Assembly: GCA_946800325.1 (NCBI GenBank)
Contig: OX326959.1
Coordinates: 35,003,408 to 35,067,407 of the forward strand
Direction: 5' to 3'
From: Luzula sylvatica
Taxonomy: Eukaryota; Streptophyta; Magnoliopsida; Poales; Juncaceae
Length of the DNA stretch: 64,000 nucleotides
Shown: positions 22,620 through 34,422 of the stretch, in pieces
Position numbering within the stretch: the stretch's first letter is position 1
How the letters are laid out: each line of letters begins with the position of its first letter
Translations under genes and position numbers: made by a program
The notes under the pieces: model-generated
Told to the model about the DNA's origin: nothing
Databases searched by the model: none
The model's input: the letters and a program-made list of their open reading frames with translations, nothing else

Positions 22620-24155
22620 AGCTTTATCCCCGCGCAAGACAACATATCTATATTTTTTACATATTTTTTTATATGATTATTTAAGTAGAATTAATGCGTG
22701 CGCAAATTAACGGGCGTGCGTTTGAACTAAATTAATCTAATCATGATATATTTGAAAATATCATGATGTCAATACATGCATAAGGTTCATGAAATTAGTC
22801 TATCACGGATATTATTTTCTGATATAATTTTTATAAATAGCATTTGTTCAGGTGCTTTTAAAATCGATTAATATAATCAGGATATATTCGCAAATATATT
22901 TGATGTCAATAGATGCATTATAGCTACGGTTCATTAAAGAATCGCAACGTGTCATATAGATACAATGGGCAAATGACAAATTTCTATGAAAACTCGCATA
23001 AATTTGAGGTTACAAAATTTCATATATACCCGTGCAAAATGAGCAAATACAAAAAAAATTGAAAAACAAAAAAATGACCAAAATATAAAAAGGGAAAAAA
23101 ATGGGTAAAAAATAAAATTACAAAAAAAAAATTGAACTTACAAAATTGCATACATAACCCTGCCCAATGAGCAAATTAAAAAAAAATGGAAAATAGGAAA
23201 AAAGGAAAAACATGTAAAATAGGAAAAAATGACCAAAATGTAAATAAAAAAAATTGGAAAATAGGAAAAAAGGATAAAAATGTAAAAAAGGATCAAAAAG
23301 TAAAAAAATGATCAAAATGTAAAAAAGGACCAAAATGTAAAATAGGAAAAAGAATCAAAATGTAAAAAAAGACCAAAATGTAAATAAAAAAATGTAAAAT
23401 AGGAAAAAAAAACCAAAATGTAAAAAAGAACAAAATGTAAAATAGAAAAAATGATCAAAAGTAAAAAAGAACCAAAATATAAATAAAAAATACCCAAAAT
23501 GTAGAAAAAATAAAATAGGGGTAAAAGCATAAGCTACCCCTGTCACGTGTCATCACAAGGTGGAGGGGATAGCATTATAGTAAAAATTGAAAAGTAAAAA
23601 AAGGACCAAAATATAAAAAGGAAAAAAATTGGGTAAAAAGAAAAATTACAAAAAAAAAAATTGAACTTACAAAATTGCATACATAACCCTGCCCAATGAA
23701 CAAATAAAAAAAAAAAATAGGAAAATAGGAAAAAAAAGATCAAAATGTAAAAAAAAACCAAAATGTAAAAAAAGAACGAAAATGTAAAAAAGGACTAAAA
23801 TGTAAAATAGGAAAAAAAAATCAAAATGTAAAAATGACCAAAATATAAATAAAAAAAATTTGAAAAATAGGAAAAAAAAAATCAAAATGTAAATAATGAT
23901 CAAAATGTAAAAAAAGGATAAAAATGTAAAAACGGACGAAAATATAAAATAGGAAAAAATTATCAAAATGTAAAAAAAAACCAAAATGTAAATAAAAAAA
24001 AATGTAAAATAGAAAAAAAAGATCAAAATGTAAAATAGGAAAAAATGATAAAAATGTAAAAAAAAACTAAAATGTAAATAAAAAAATACCAAAATGTAAA
24101 AAAAATAAAATAAGAGTGAAAGCATAAGCTAGCTCCTGTCACGTGTCATCACAAT
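22620..24155 (-). mobile_element. Decayed Helitron-like unit with GGACCAAAATGTAAA minisatellite and a ~530-bp internal duplication
   Basis: The left edge, read on the minus strand, ends GCGCGGGGATAAAGCTAG followed by T, like a Helitron 3' end. A minus-strand start resembling TACTATAATGCTATCCCC lies near 23572. Most of the interior is a degenerate GGACCAAAATGTAAAA array on the plus strand. About 530 bp are tandemly duplicated: TTGAACTTACAAAATTGCAT at about 23132 and 23661, and CCTGTCACGTGTCATCACAA at about 23538 and 24136. ORFs here only translate the array. Confidence 0.6.
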
Positions 24156-24600
24156 GGCCAACAAACTTGGGTGGTCAACACGGCCAACATTTTATGGACC
24201 GTCGGATGAGCAAATCCGGATGGTCAAAAACAAATCCCGTACTTGATGAAAAAGATCAGGTTTTCATTATAAACTGGCCGGTCTATGCTGTTTTGGAAAA
24301 AAAAACCCGGACCTTTCCTATACTCGGTTCATCCTCTCTCTCTCTCTCTCTCTCTCATTCCCGCCGCCCAACCTCTCTTTTCCTCTTAAAACTTCGATGG
24401 AGCTCTTCTCGCCAGCAAACAGATGAAGGAAATTGTCGTTCTTCTTTTCTACAAAGAAGAAACGAATAGTTGGAAAGGAGATATTGTTCTGATTTTCTCA
24501 TGCGTACAAAAGAAGAAGTCGAGAGAGGTATCTGTTGAGGTATTTTCTCTATTTCTTTCTAGATGAAAACCCTAAGTTCACTCTTGCCTTTAATCTTTTT
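24156..24600 (+). other. Leader/promoter-like CT-rich region, no ORF with known domain
   Basis: A (TC)n run at about 24335-24355 is followed by GC-richer text and possible splice donors. It looks like an untranslated first exon of a lost or captured gene. No protein domain was recognised. Confidence 0.3.
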
Positions 24601-24619
24601 TCCCAATCCATCCTTCGCG

Positions 24620-26370
24620 ATTTTTTCATCTGCTTCTTTTCATAATCGAAATCCTAAGTTTGTTCTCTTTTTAAATTTCAGATAGATTCAGATTTTTCGC
24701 ATTAATACTACCAAATTTTACTGATTTCATCAAATTGTAACTGGATTTTGGTTCGAATATGCGTATTTCGGCATTTACTAGCAGAAAAATAGGATTTATT
24801 GAATGGATGTGGAATTATTTCAACGTAATAGAGTAGTTCCTTGTACCAGCAATGGCACTTTGTTCTTATTTTATTTTACAAGCATTCCAATTAGGGGCCG
24901 ACCACGTCAATTAGGGCCCAATAACTACTATTAATGTTTCAATTAGGTCCTAATCGTAATTATTCTAATTATTGTAATTTTCACAATATTCAGGGTTCCT
25001 AGGTAAGATGACCCAGCTACGAGTTTCCTCATCAGTGGCTTTCTATGATCAAAACTGCTCTGGGGCTTAATCCTTCTAAGATATGACGTGGCAGACATCG
25101 AGAGAATATGATGTGGCCGAAGTTAACGAAGACCCCTCCTTTTCAACTGGACGGGTCCCTTAATAACAATCATTTGAATACTCTCTGTTCTAATACGAGA
25201 AGAAAATAAACGTGACTTAGAACAAATGTAGGATTTGTGAATGAAGTTTCGAAGGTTTATCTTTAGAAGAATGAATTATAAGAACAGAGCATATCGAACA
25301 TACGAAGGAGTGAAGAGTCGTCTCAACAATGAGCGATGCAGTTTTGTGATTTATTAGTATGGTTTTTTTTTTTGTTACAATTTTTATTATTAGTCTAGTA
25401 ATTTATTAGTATTGTCTCGTAATGAGTTAGTACAGTTTTAATGGGTGTAATAATGAATTTGAAATATTAAATGTGGTGATTTTCAATGAGAACATGGAAA
25501 TGATAAATTTTGGATCATCATAACTCATCAAAAAATCACTAAATTTCATCAAAAATACACAACAAAACCTCAACTCTAGTTATTGAAATACTCACGCATA
25601 CTCGCCATTATAACACCTTAATTCTAATACAAACTAACTTCAAAATTACCTGAACAAAAAAATAATTTAGCAACTTCTTTTCAAATCACCCAAATATATT
25701 CTTGAAAGTCGAAACTTTGTAGCGGAGCGTGATGACTTTGGAGTTTAGGGTTTAGTTCGATGACACCTACATACTTTTATCTTTTTTTGAATTTTCATAT
25801 GCCGCACCTATTTCTGCACAAAGAAAAATCTAAAAGCACTTGGAACAAATATGCTACCACAACCCTATCATAAAAATATTTTATAAATAAGTTTAATTGG
25901 ATTATAGATTGAATCGCAAAGACCAATAAAACTTTAAACTGAAGTACAAGAGTGGTCTCTAATTTACATTATTAAACCTAATTGAACCAATAATAATACT
26001 AATTGGGCTCCTAATTAACGTCATGGACCCCTGATTGAAATGATTGCAATATAAAATAAGAACAAAGTACCATTGCCAGTACAAGAGATGGTATGACATT
26101 GATATAAATCCCATTCTACAAAACCTATTTTTTCTACTGGCAAATGCTGAAATTCGCATAATTAAACAAAAATTAAGTCAAAATTTGATGAAATTCAGTA
26201 AAATTATGTACTATTAATGCGAAATATCAGAACTTATCTTCAATTTACTGAATTCCGCCTAATATATCCAAAATATGCTAAATTTTGCAGACTTCGACAG
26301 GAATTTAAAAATAAGATTGAGAACAAACTTAGGATTTTGATTTTGAAAAGAGGCAAATGAAAAAATCTCC
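24620..26370. repeat. 1.75-kb inverted repeat with arms of about 370 bp
   Basis: The left arm (about 24620-24990) and right arm (about 25958-26370) are inverted copies. Examples are AATCCTAAGTTTGTTCTC versus GAGAACAAACTTAGGATT, and GCACTTTGTTCTTATTTTAT versus ATAAAATAAGAACAAAGTAC. Arms differ by many substitutions. The spacer holds no recognised gene. It could be a long-TIR Mutator-type element or an inverted duplication; no target duplication was identified. Confidence 0.75.
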
Positions 26371-26379
26371 TGTACAAAT

Positions 26380-26930
26380 ATTAATTACGTATTAAGTTAA
26401 CAGTTAACATGTACTAGTTATCATTTTAATTAAATATACTAGTTAGAACATAGATAATGATACGGTAAAAATTGGATAATTTCGGTTAGTATATTTAATT
26501 AAAATGATAACTAATACATGTTAACTGTTAACTTAATACGTAATTAATATTTGTTCGAAATTTTGAATAAATTTTAATGAATATTTAATTATATGTTTTA
26601 ATTATCACGTTAATTAAATATAATTATTCAATAATGGAGAGTTCGGCGGGTACATTTTGGAGTGCAATAAATTTTAATATTTTTTTTTCAAACATTCGTC
26701 AGTAACTTTAAAAAAAAAAATCACTCCCCAAAATTTACCCGCCGAATGCTCCATTATAGAACAATTACATTTAATTAACGTACTAATTAAAAAATATAAT
26801 TAAATATTCATTAAAATTTATTCAAATTTATAAATTCGAATAAATATTAATTATGTATTAAGTTAACGGCCAACATGTACTAGTTATTATTTTAATTAAG
26901 TGTATTAATTAGTTCATAAAAAATATTATG
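26380..26930. repeat. Nested palindromes (MITE-like), family also at 63640-64000
   Basis: TTAAGTTAACAGTTAACATG and its complement near 26518-26537 define one fold. A second fold pairs GGAGAGTTCGGCGGGTACAT (about 26636) with TACCCGCCGAATGCTCC (about 26736). The same modules occur at the right end of the window. Confidence 0.75.
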
Positions 26931-27409
26931 GTAGAATTTGGGGAAATATATCATATTTAAATTTTTTTAAAAAAAATAAAAAGATTTCCGGCGATATTTA
27001 AAATCTCGGTTTGGGTTAATTTTTGGAATATTATCAAAAAGAGAGTTATTTTTGAAATATTTTTAGAAAGAAAGTTATTTTTTAAATTTTGATTCAAAAT
27101 AGAGTTATATTTAAAAATGCTCCTAATAAAAATAGGAGTAGAAGAGTTTATCTTCAGCAAGAAAATGACAGAAGAAGACTGATACAACAAAAATCAAGAA
27201 GCCAACAAGTAATTGAGAGAGATTTGATGTTATGTCGAATAAATTGAATGAATTTGATGCACGTTATCAGATAAACATTATAAACTTATTTGTCTCACGA
27301 TGCACGTGGACCGGATCTATCTAAGATATAATTTAATCTCGATTTTTCCATCTTGATCGGACAAATGAGAAGTGCTGACATGGAGGTAGGTCCGACTCAT
27401 TAAAAGATT

Positions 27410-27665
27410 GAGTAGTGATGTATATCTTCTAGATCTCTTCTTCGCACTTTTTGATGACGTGATAAAATTTTTAAATCTTAATTATATATTATAATTTATG
27501 ATTTGACATCCTAATTTATGATTTGATTATTTTAATTTATGATTTGACATCTCATGAAATTATTAAATTATAAATTAGTGTGTTAATTTTTAAAGTGTTA
27601 AATCTTAATCACGTCATTAAATTTTGTGGAGGAAAGTTTGAGAGTATATTGAACTTTTTACTAAG
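27410..27665 (+). mobile_element. MITE related to the copy 2 intron element
   Basis: Starts GAGTAGTGATGTATATC and contains TGATGACGTGATAAA and the inverted AATCACGTCATTAAA, the same plan as 20145-20401. The right boundary is approximate and no target duplication was assigned. Confidence 0.6.
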
Positions 27666-27929
27666 ATTTGAAGGTGAATATTTGGGTACTGTAACTTTCA
27701 TTTTTAAAAAATATTTGGGAAGGCCCACAATCTTGTTTTTTTCCGATATGTCAATCTCGAAAAGTGGAGTAATGTTATATTTAAGTCTACTTGCATAATT
27801 TTTAAATTAAATAATACGAGGTTATTTGAAAACATTTCTACTCTAATGCACCGTAGTCTCATCTCACCCACAAGGAAAGGGCAAACAGGCATTCTCTTCT
27901 CGTTTTTTCCGTCAAATTCCTTCTCACTT
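27666..27929. other. Short spacer, nothing recognised
   Basis: Unassigned AT-rich sequence leading into the CT-rich leader-like exon. Confidence 0.4.
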
Positions 27930-28024
27930 CGCAGTCGCGCTCTCCTCAGCCTCTGTTAAGCCACGAAAATCACAGCGAGAAAAAGCAAGATCCAGATCTA
28001 GGATCTTCTCGTCTCTCAGTCAAG
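27930..28024 (+). other. Untranslated leader-like exon with splice donor, copy 1 of 2
   Basis: TCTCACTTCGCAGTCGC through CTCAGTCAAG, immediately followed by the donor-like GTAAATATG. A near copy is at 47438-47522. Both keep the donor, and similarity continues for about 100 bp into the presumed intron. No coding sequence follows directly. It could be the first exon of an ankyrin copy or of an unrelated lost gene. Confidence 0.45.
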
Positions 28025-28039
28025 GTAAATATGTTTTAA

Positions 28040-28870
28040 CAATGGTGATTTTTCCTTTGTTTTACTGTCCATTAAAGGCTAGTTATAAATAAACAAGAAG
28101 CCACCAACAAAAGAGTTCACTGTAGTAGAATTTTCACCATGTAAGTTTTTTTTTTTTACCAATGGCGGTGGCGTTTTTTTACCTAGCTTCTACCGAACTC
28201 GACCATCCATTCTCCGTGTAACTAACATATATCCTTACGACTTACGCTACCATATTTCAAAAAAATATCCTCATAGTTAACTACTTAATTAACATATGGA
28301 TTAACACATGTTATATGATTAACATAGTAATTAACATCCATATGGATTAATACATATAAATTAATATTTAAAAATTATTAATTGGGCTATTAATTAAATG
28401 AATTAATAATTAGTAATTTATTTATTGAGCTGTTAATTAAGTAGATTAATTAGTAAATTAAAAATGTTTCCTCGAAACAAAGTATAATTTCCCTATCCTT
28501 ATATATTATTTTTGACCTCTTTATAATTTCCCTATCCTTATATATTATTTTTGTACTCTTCCATTATTCTTTTTCCCTTTGGATATACCTACAACTTTGA
28601 GATATAATAATGAGGCCATTTATTCTTCCTTCAGAATGAATCATCATACCTCTATATTCCTAATGAATACACTTAATTAATTATTGATAATTAACAAAAT
28701 AATTAACAAAAACACTATATTAATATGTAATTAATATATATTTAACATACACATGAATTAGCAGTTAATAATCAATATTAATTAACTGTTAGATGAATGT
28801 TTTTTTGTTAATTATCAGTTAATTAAGTATGTTAATTAGAGATATATAGATTGTGGTGATGGGTTGTGAG
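28040..28870. other. AT-rich intergenic, no gene
   Basis: Many TTAATTAACAT words in both orientations suggest old palindromic MITEs, plus a direct repeat of TTTCCCTATCCTTATATATT (about 28487 and 28526). No coding signal. Confidence 0.5.
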
Positions 28871-29609
28871 CAATGTTGTAGATGACGGAAAATGATACGG
28901 TACGGTCGGTCACCGTTTTAGTGTTTTACCGTAAAACGATCGTAAAACGGTAAAAGAACGGTCACTTAAATCGGTAATATTTTATATCAATTATAATTAA
29001 AATTTAAAGACAAAAAAATTGGACAAGAAATTAAATCCATTTAACACTCACAATTTAAATACTTGTTTGATTCTCATACAAAAAAGTCCAAAAACAAAAT
29101 AATAATCACATAAAAAGTAAAAAATAATCAAATCCTAACTAATAATCAGATCAACCTAAACAATCATAACACACAATCATTTGACTCACAAATTGAATCG
29201 AATTAATACTCACAATCACAATTCGTGGAGAAAAAAAAAAATCCTTGTTGTGAAAAAAAAGCAGTCATTGTCGCAAATTAAACTGAACCGTCGTCATCAT
29301 TTAGTCAATCGGAAGAAAGACGGAAGAATGAAGCATCCCAATCATTGTCGTGAAGATGGAGAAAAACAAAATCGGAGACTCGGTGAAAAAAAAGTTGCGT
29401 GCCGAGAAAAATAACTGGTCAAAAAGTCAAAAAAATTCGGATCCAAAATAATTAGAAGAAAAAATCGGTATGTAAAACGGGTTAAAAACGTTTTTCGGTC
29501 AAAGAACGGTCAAACACGGTTAAAAAACGTTTGACCATTTTTTGAAACGGTACGGTCTTCCACCGTATCACCGTTCTTCGACCGTTTTTCGGTGCTTTTT
29601 ACAACATTG
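28871..29609. mobile_element. hAT-type element, 8-bp target duplication
   Basis: The ends CAATGTTGTA and TACAACATTG are inverted repeats, flanked by GTTGTGAG at 28863-28870 and 29610-29617. Subterminal parts are rich in ACGGT/ACCGT words (AAACGGTAAAAG, ACCGTTTTTCGG). It is 739 bp with no transposase. Same family as 48450-49483. Confidence 0.9.
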
Positions 29610-29617
29610 GTTGTGAG

Positions 29618-30110
29618 TAGGGGTGTCAACGGTTCGGATACGGTTCGGATAGTGGTCGTACCAGATCCATATCCATATTTTTTTTCGGATATGGATCTGG
29701 ATACGGTACTACCCGGATCCGGATACGGTTCGGATATTAAACGGATACGGATACGGTTCGGATATTGTCGGATACGGATACGGATCCTATTCGGATATTA
29801 AACCGGATATTATGATATAATAATAAAATAATATTTTTAAAATTCAAATCTTGATTATTTTATAATTTTAAAACAAATTATATATATACACATATATATA
29901 AACATATATATAAATGATTGTTGATTATTATGTATTACTATGAATTAAAAATATAGTTATTGTCTAAATGTATTATTATAATTTTGATCATGATTACAAC
30001 AAAACGGATATCCGTTTACGAATTTTATTCGGATCCGGATAGTATCCGGATTCATCAAAAATTTAGCTCCTAGATCCGGATAGGCCTAACTAAAAATTGG
30101 ATTCGACTCT
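29618..30110. repeat. CGGATACGG-rich dispersed repeat
   Basis: Starts near GGGGTGTCAACGG and holds many GGATACGGTTCGGAT words, then an AT-rich core and GGATCCGGATAGTATCCGGA near 30032. The AT core and the right part recur in the same orientation at about 40890-41380. Confidence 0.65.
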
Positions 30111-30399
30111 TCATTGAAGTCTCTCTAAGAAAGTTTTATCCCTTTTAATTGCCCATAGCCACAATGGTCCATAGCCCACATAATCGAATACACAAAATGT
30201 CATAAGTCATGAATTCAATTTTTATTGACGCTTTATAAAAAAGTAAACAAAAAAAGAATCACAATTCGCCGTCTAGGTTCTTTTAAACAAAGTTTTATCT
30301 CTATGCGGTTTCATACAACCTATACGACCATATATTAATTAATGCTAGTTTTCAAAGTTATAAACAAAAAAAATTGTTTTAGATAAAAGGGGTATACAT
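30111..30399 (+). other. Upstream flank of copy 3 shared with copy 1
   Basis: From about 30262 the text matches 7070-7200 upstream of copy 1 (AGTTTTATCTCTATGCG, TTTCATACAA), showing that the duplicated gene unit includes upstream sequence. Confidence 0.6.
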
Positions 30400-31455
30400 C
30401 ATGGTTCTTAATATCGGCCGAGTCAAAAAAAACTCGGCCGAGTCAAGTCGGACTCGGACCTGCCGATCCGATTTCCAGCCGAATATATCGCCGACCGAGC
30501 TATCGAACTTTGTTTTACAAAAAACTTATTCTAACGAAGTTTCAATCAGAAGAAGCTGATTTTATAGATAAAATACACAAGGAAACGAAGCTCATTGTAA
30601 GAAAACCTCAAAAAACAGAGACAAATCACAGCCATCGTCAATGGAGAAAGAGAGGAAGAGGAAGACGAAAGGGTGAGTGAGACGTAATCTGGAAACAATA
30701 AATGGTGAGTGGGAGTTCAATCAATTGCATGTGCCTGGTCCACGTACACCAGGTGTCCTTCTCCTCTCGGCTCACCAAAAGCTATATATTAATACACTAC
30801 TCAGGAAGTTGAAAAGAAGTGCACACGTCTTCCAAAACAGGATTTTTGGGCAAAGAAAATCAAATTACCCTGCTTTTTGTATTATTATGAATTTAAGTGC
30901 CTAGATAAACTTATTCTAGATAGTGTAAATGACAATTTTAAATATTATTTAAACGACAGTCTTTAAATATTTTTAGTTATTATAAATATCAATATTAATT
31001 ATTATCATTTTGAAAAAATGATTTATATATTTTTTATTTTATGACATTGTTTTTATCAAAATCCAATTATTTAAATACAATACATACATAAATGCAATAT
31101 ATATTTATATATTATCCTATCATTAACTATTATATTTTGTACAATAATTTCTTCATTTTAAGTTTTTTTTTTTCAATCATTTTGTTCATAATAAAATTCT
31201 GATCCTGATTTCAAATTTCGAAACTGTCCTATGTATCATGTTATGTCCTCATTTGAGTTTTTATCAGTTGAATTTGTTTTTACGATATTTTTCAATTTTT
31301 TAAATATATTTTTATAATTTTTTCAATTTTTTGCGATTTTTTTACCAACCGTCCGAGTTTTTTTTCCAACTCGGCCGAGTCTGGTCCGAGTCGACCGAGT
31401 TCCGAGTCGACGGGACCGGCCGAGTCCGAGTCCGAGTCCGATATTCAGAACCATG
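30400..31455. mobile_element. hAT-type element inserted upstream of copy 3
   Basis: The ends CATGGTTCTTAATATCGG and CCGATATTCAGAACCATG are inverted repeats with one mismatch, flanked by GTATACAT at 30392-30399 and 31456-31463. Subterminal CTCGGCCGAGTC motifs occur at both ends. It is 1056 bp with no recognised transposase. Copy 1 has no such insertion at the matching place, about 140 bp before its ATG. Confidence 0.92.
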
Positions 31456-31581
31456 GTATACATAATACATCTGCTCATGAATTTACTTCCATTAAAGTTA
31501 ATACCCAAAACACAACAACAGTTCAACCCGAAAAGGCGAAAACCACTCACAACAGCAATTCATCTGTGCAGATTAAGAACG

Positions 31582-33817
31582 ATGGCAGACACTACTTCCG
31601 AAACAAAAGACAATAGGTTCTCAACGAACTATCTACAGGTTGTTATACATGGATCGAATGATAATCAGCAATTCAAAGTTGCCATAAACACCAATGAGGA
31701 GGAAAATGAGGGCGATGAGGACACGACGAGCGAAGAGAGTGAATGTGTTAAAGACGAGCAGGATGCTATTGTTGAACCAAACGAAGACGAGCAAGATGCT
31801 ATTGTTGAACCAAAAGAAGACGAGCAAGATGCTATTGTTGAACCAAAAGAAGATGATCAAGGGACAACAACTATATACGATAATATTGCTCGCTATTCGG
31901 TATTGTATGTAGCTACCATCCAAGATGATTGGGAGAGTGTCGAGTTATTCTTAGATCTCAATCCAGAAGCAGCTACAGCTAAAATCACTCGAAACAACGA
32001 GACAGTGCTCCATATCGGTGTCATGACAATGTCAACTTCTAATTTGGAGAAGTTACTGGCTCGTGTGCCGGACGAAACATTGTTACTTGAAAGTATGAAT
32101 GGAGAGACCCCACTTCATTTTGCTGCATATGGTGGCAAATTAGAGGCAGTTAAACTTTTGGTTGCTCGAAATCCTCAGTTACCGAACATTTCGAAAAATC
32201 CGAACCGTTTTCCGATCCACCATGGTGCTGCTTATAACTACAAGGATGTTTTCCTGTACTTGTTAGAAGTAACCAAGGACGACACCACACCAAACCCTTT
32301 TAAAGGCGAGCCAGGAAACTAGCTCATAATATGGTTAATAGATTCTTCATTTGTCGGTAAGTACTTAACTATTCTTTGATGCTCCTTGCGTGGAGCAAGG
32401 AATTGGCTCTTGTTTATTTTTTCTTTTCTTTTTAGAAAAAATTAAGTTAGGCGCTTTGCTGTATTTTTTCTACATTACTTTTTTTTATTTGTAGAATCGG
32501 CTCTAAGATTGGTTCGAAGATACCCCAATTTGGCTGTTGAAATATACAATACTCCTTTGCTTGCACTGTCCAAGAGATCTTATCTGTTTCCCAGCGGAAC
32601 AAAGTACAATTTCTATCAACGGCTTGTCTATAAATGTAAGATACTCTTTTTTTTTTTCATCCAATCCACTTTTATTCAAAAGGAAAAATAAATACTGCTT
32701 TAAACGAAGTATTTTAAATCGCGTAAATATGAAACTAAACCAGCAAAAGATTTAAAATTCAGAGAAATTGCCAATTAAATCTCTCTTCCTCTCTCTCTTT
32801 TAGGGATTCCTTTAGATAAACATGCTATGATGACATTAGAGAGGACGCACCCTAAGAGATATGAGAAGAAGCAAAACTGTGCACAAATATGCTGTTTTTG
32901 GTTGTGGGGAAGTTGGCGAAAATTATTTATGTCAGGTAGGTCACACATGCAAATTAAATGTTACAATCATCTTTATAAGTTTTATCAAATTGTACTTGAA
33001 TTGCTAAAAAATGTTATAATTATGCTCCTTGTCGACTCTGGTTTTTTTCTTAACATTCCCGCTATGCACCATATCAAATGTCTTAAGATAGATAATATAT
33101 ATATTAGCTTTCAATTTCCTATTTCATTTTAATTGCGATTTTAACCCCTCGGTCAATTTATAAGTTATACAGATTATCTTGAAATATCTTTTTATAAATT
33201 AACAAAATATCTTTTTTATATTTCATTTCAATTTCTTGTTGTAGTGTGGGATCCGTCGTACAGATTATTTTGGAATGGCGGCATAATGTTAGGTAATTTT
33301 GAAACACAAGTAACTACTTATTTAAGAGAAAATTCAATTAATTAAGCATATATCAATCATTAACCTAACTTTATAACTTTCAGTTCCAGAAATCAAGCGT
33401 ATAAAACATGCTAAAGAGGTACATCACTATTCGCTCGAACTGCTGAAATTTTTGTGCAAAGAAGTCTCACGGAATATCAATGCGAATACTGAAGATAGTT
33501 TGGATCCCCCTTTGCTCCAAGCCTCAGAACAAGGGATCCACGAAGTTATCGAAGAGATTTTGATCGTCTATCCTGCTGCAGCATATTTTAAAATAGCCAA
33601 GGATATGAATATAATTCAACATGGCATAGTCAACCGCCAGCACACTATCTTCAACCTCTTGTTTTAAATGAGCCCGTTAAGAAACCTTCTACTAGGATAT
33701 GAAAAAAAAGATGCAAGCAATAACTTGCATATGGTTGCCGAGTTACGTCCTGCATACAGACTCAATGTAGTATCTGGTGCAGCACTACAGATGCAGCGCG
33801 AACTCCAATGGTACAAG
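31582..33817 (+). pseudogene. Ankyrin-repeat/PGG gene copy 3, two nonsense codons, last exon lost
   Basis: Exons 31582-32356, 32495-32635, 32804-32935, 33245-33292 and 33384-33817 align one-to-one with exons 1-5 of copy 1 with intact splice sites and matching phases. TAG at 32320-32322 replaces the His codon of GNHLMIW, and TAA at 33665-33667 replaces the Gln codon of LLFQMSP. The PGG exon 6 is not present: similarity to intron 5 fades near 33890, and a Mutator-like element starts near 34090. The N-terminus retains three acidic 11-residue repeats. Only a 246-residue ankyrin fragment could be made. High identity to copy 1 implies recent duplication. Confidence 0.92.
31753..31851 (+). repeat. 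In-frame 33-bp triplication in copy 3
   Basis: Three units encoding DEQDAIVEPNE/DEQDAIVEPKE, equivalent to 7442-7540 in copy 1. Confidence 0.95.
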
Positions 33818-34089
33818 GTTAGTGATTTTTCTGACTTCTATTTACTTTTAAGTTTTAACAACTCCACTTGATCGTTTACTTACCAGCCTTCATAGATTCT
33901 CTCTCTCAATCTCTCTCACTATTCCACTTAATCCTAACATTCGGTAAGAGCGGGAATGTTGTTCCCCCGAAGGATACTCTCGCCCATTTTGCCAGGTTAT
34001 CCGTCTCTTGATTTCGTTTCTTAGGAATGTGATAGAAGTCCCATTCCTTATTCCTTCTAGCCAATTCTCTGCATTCAATCACAAGATAA
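33818..34089. other. Junction between copy 3 and the Mutator-like element
   Basis: The first 70 bases match intron 5 of copy 1. The rest (CT-rich, then GAAGGATACTCTCGCCC and so on) is unassigned and may be a separate small insertion. Confidence 0.4.
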
Positions 34090-34422
34090 TATGCGGAATT
34101 TTTTTGAATCTAACCAACTTTTCAAACAAAATTCGAAAAATAACCAAGTTTTGAAAATATTTCTGAAAATGTATTTTGCGCTGAATGGTTCAGCACCTTT
34201 TGTAAAAGGCGCGGTATGATTCAGCGCCTTTGTTTATGTCAAATTAATTACATCATTTGTTGGTTAATTAGTAATTAGAGAAAGGCGTGGTATGGTTTAG
34301 CGCATGGCGCTCTATGGTACCACGCCTGGCGAGGTATGATTCAGCGCTTATTCACAAGCTATTTCCTTCTTCTTTTTTTCCCTCTTCTCTCTTCTTTTTT
34401 CCCTCTTCTCTCATCTTTTTTT

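Noticed and set aside
23118..24125. Phe/Leu/Tyr-rich minus-strand ORFs resembling membrane proteins
   Set aside because: They translate the GGACCAAAATGTAAAA array; every frame is similarly hydrophobic and none is conserved.
24143..24469. 108-codon ORF with Ser/Arg-rich end
   Set aside because: Spans a (TC)n run and a repeat boundary; no recognisable domain, more like an untranslated leader.
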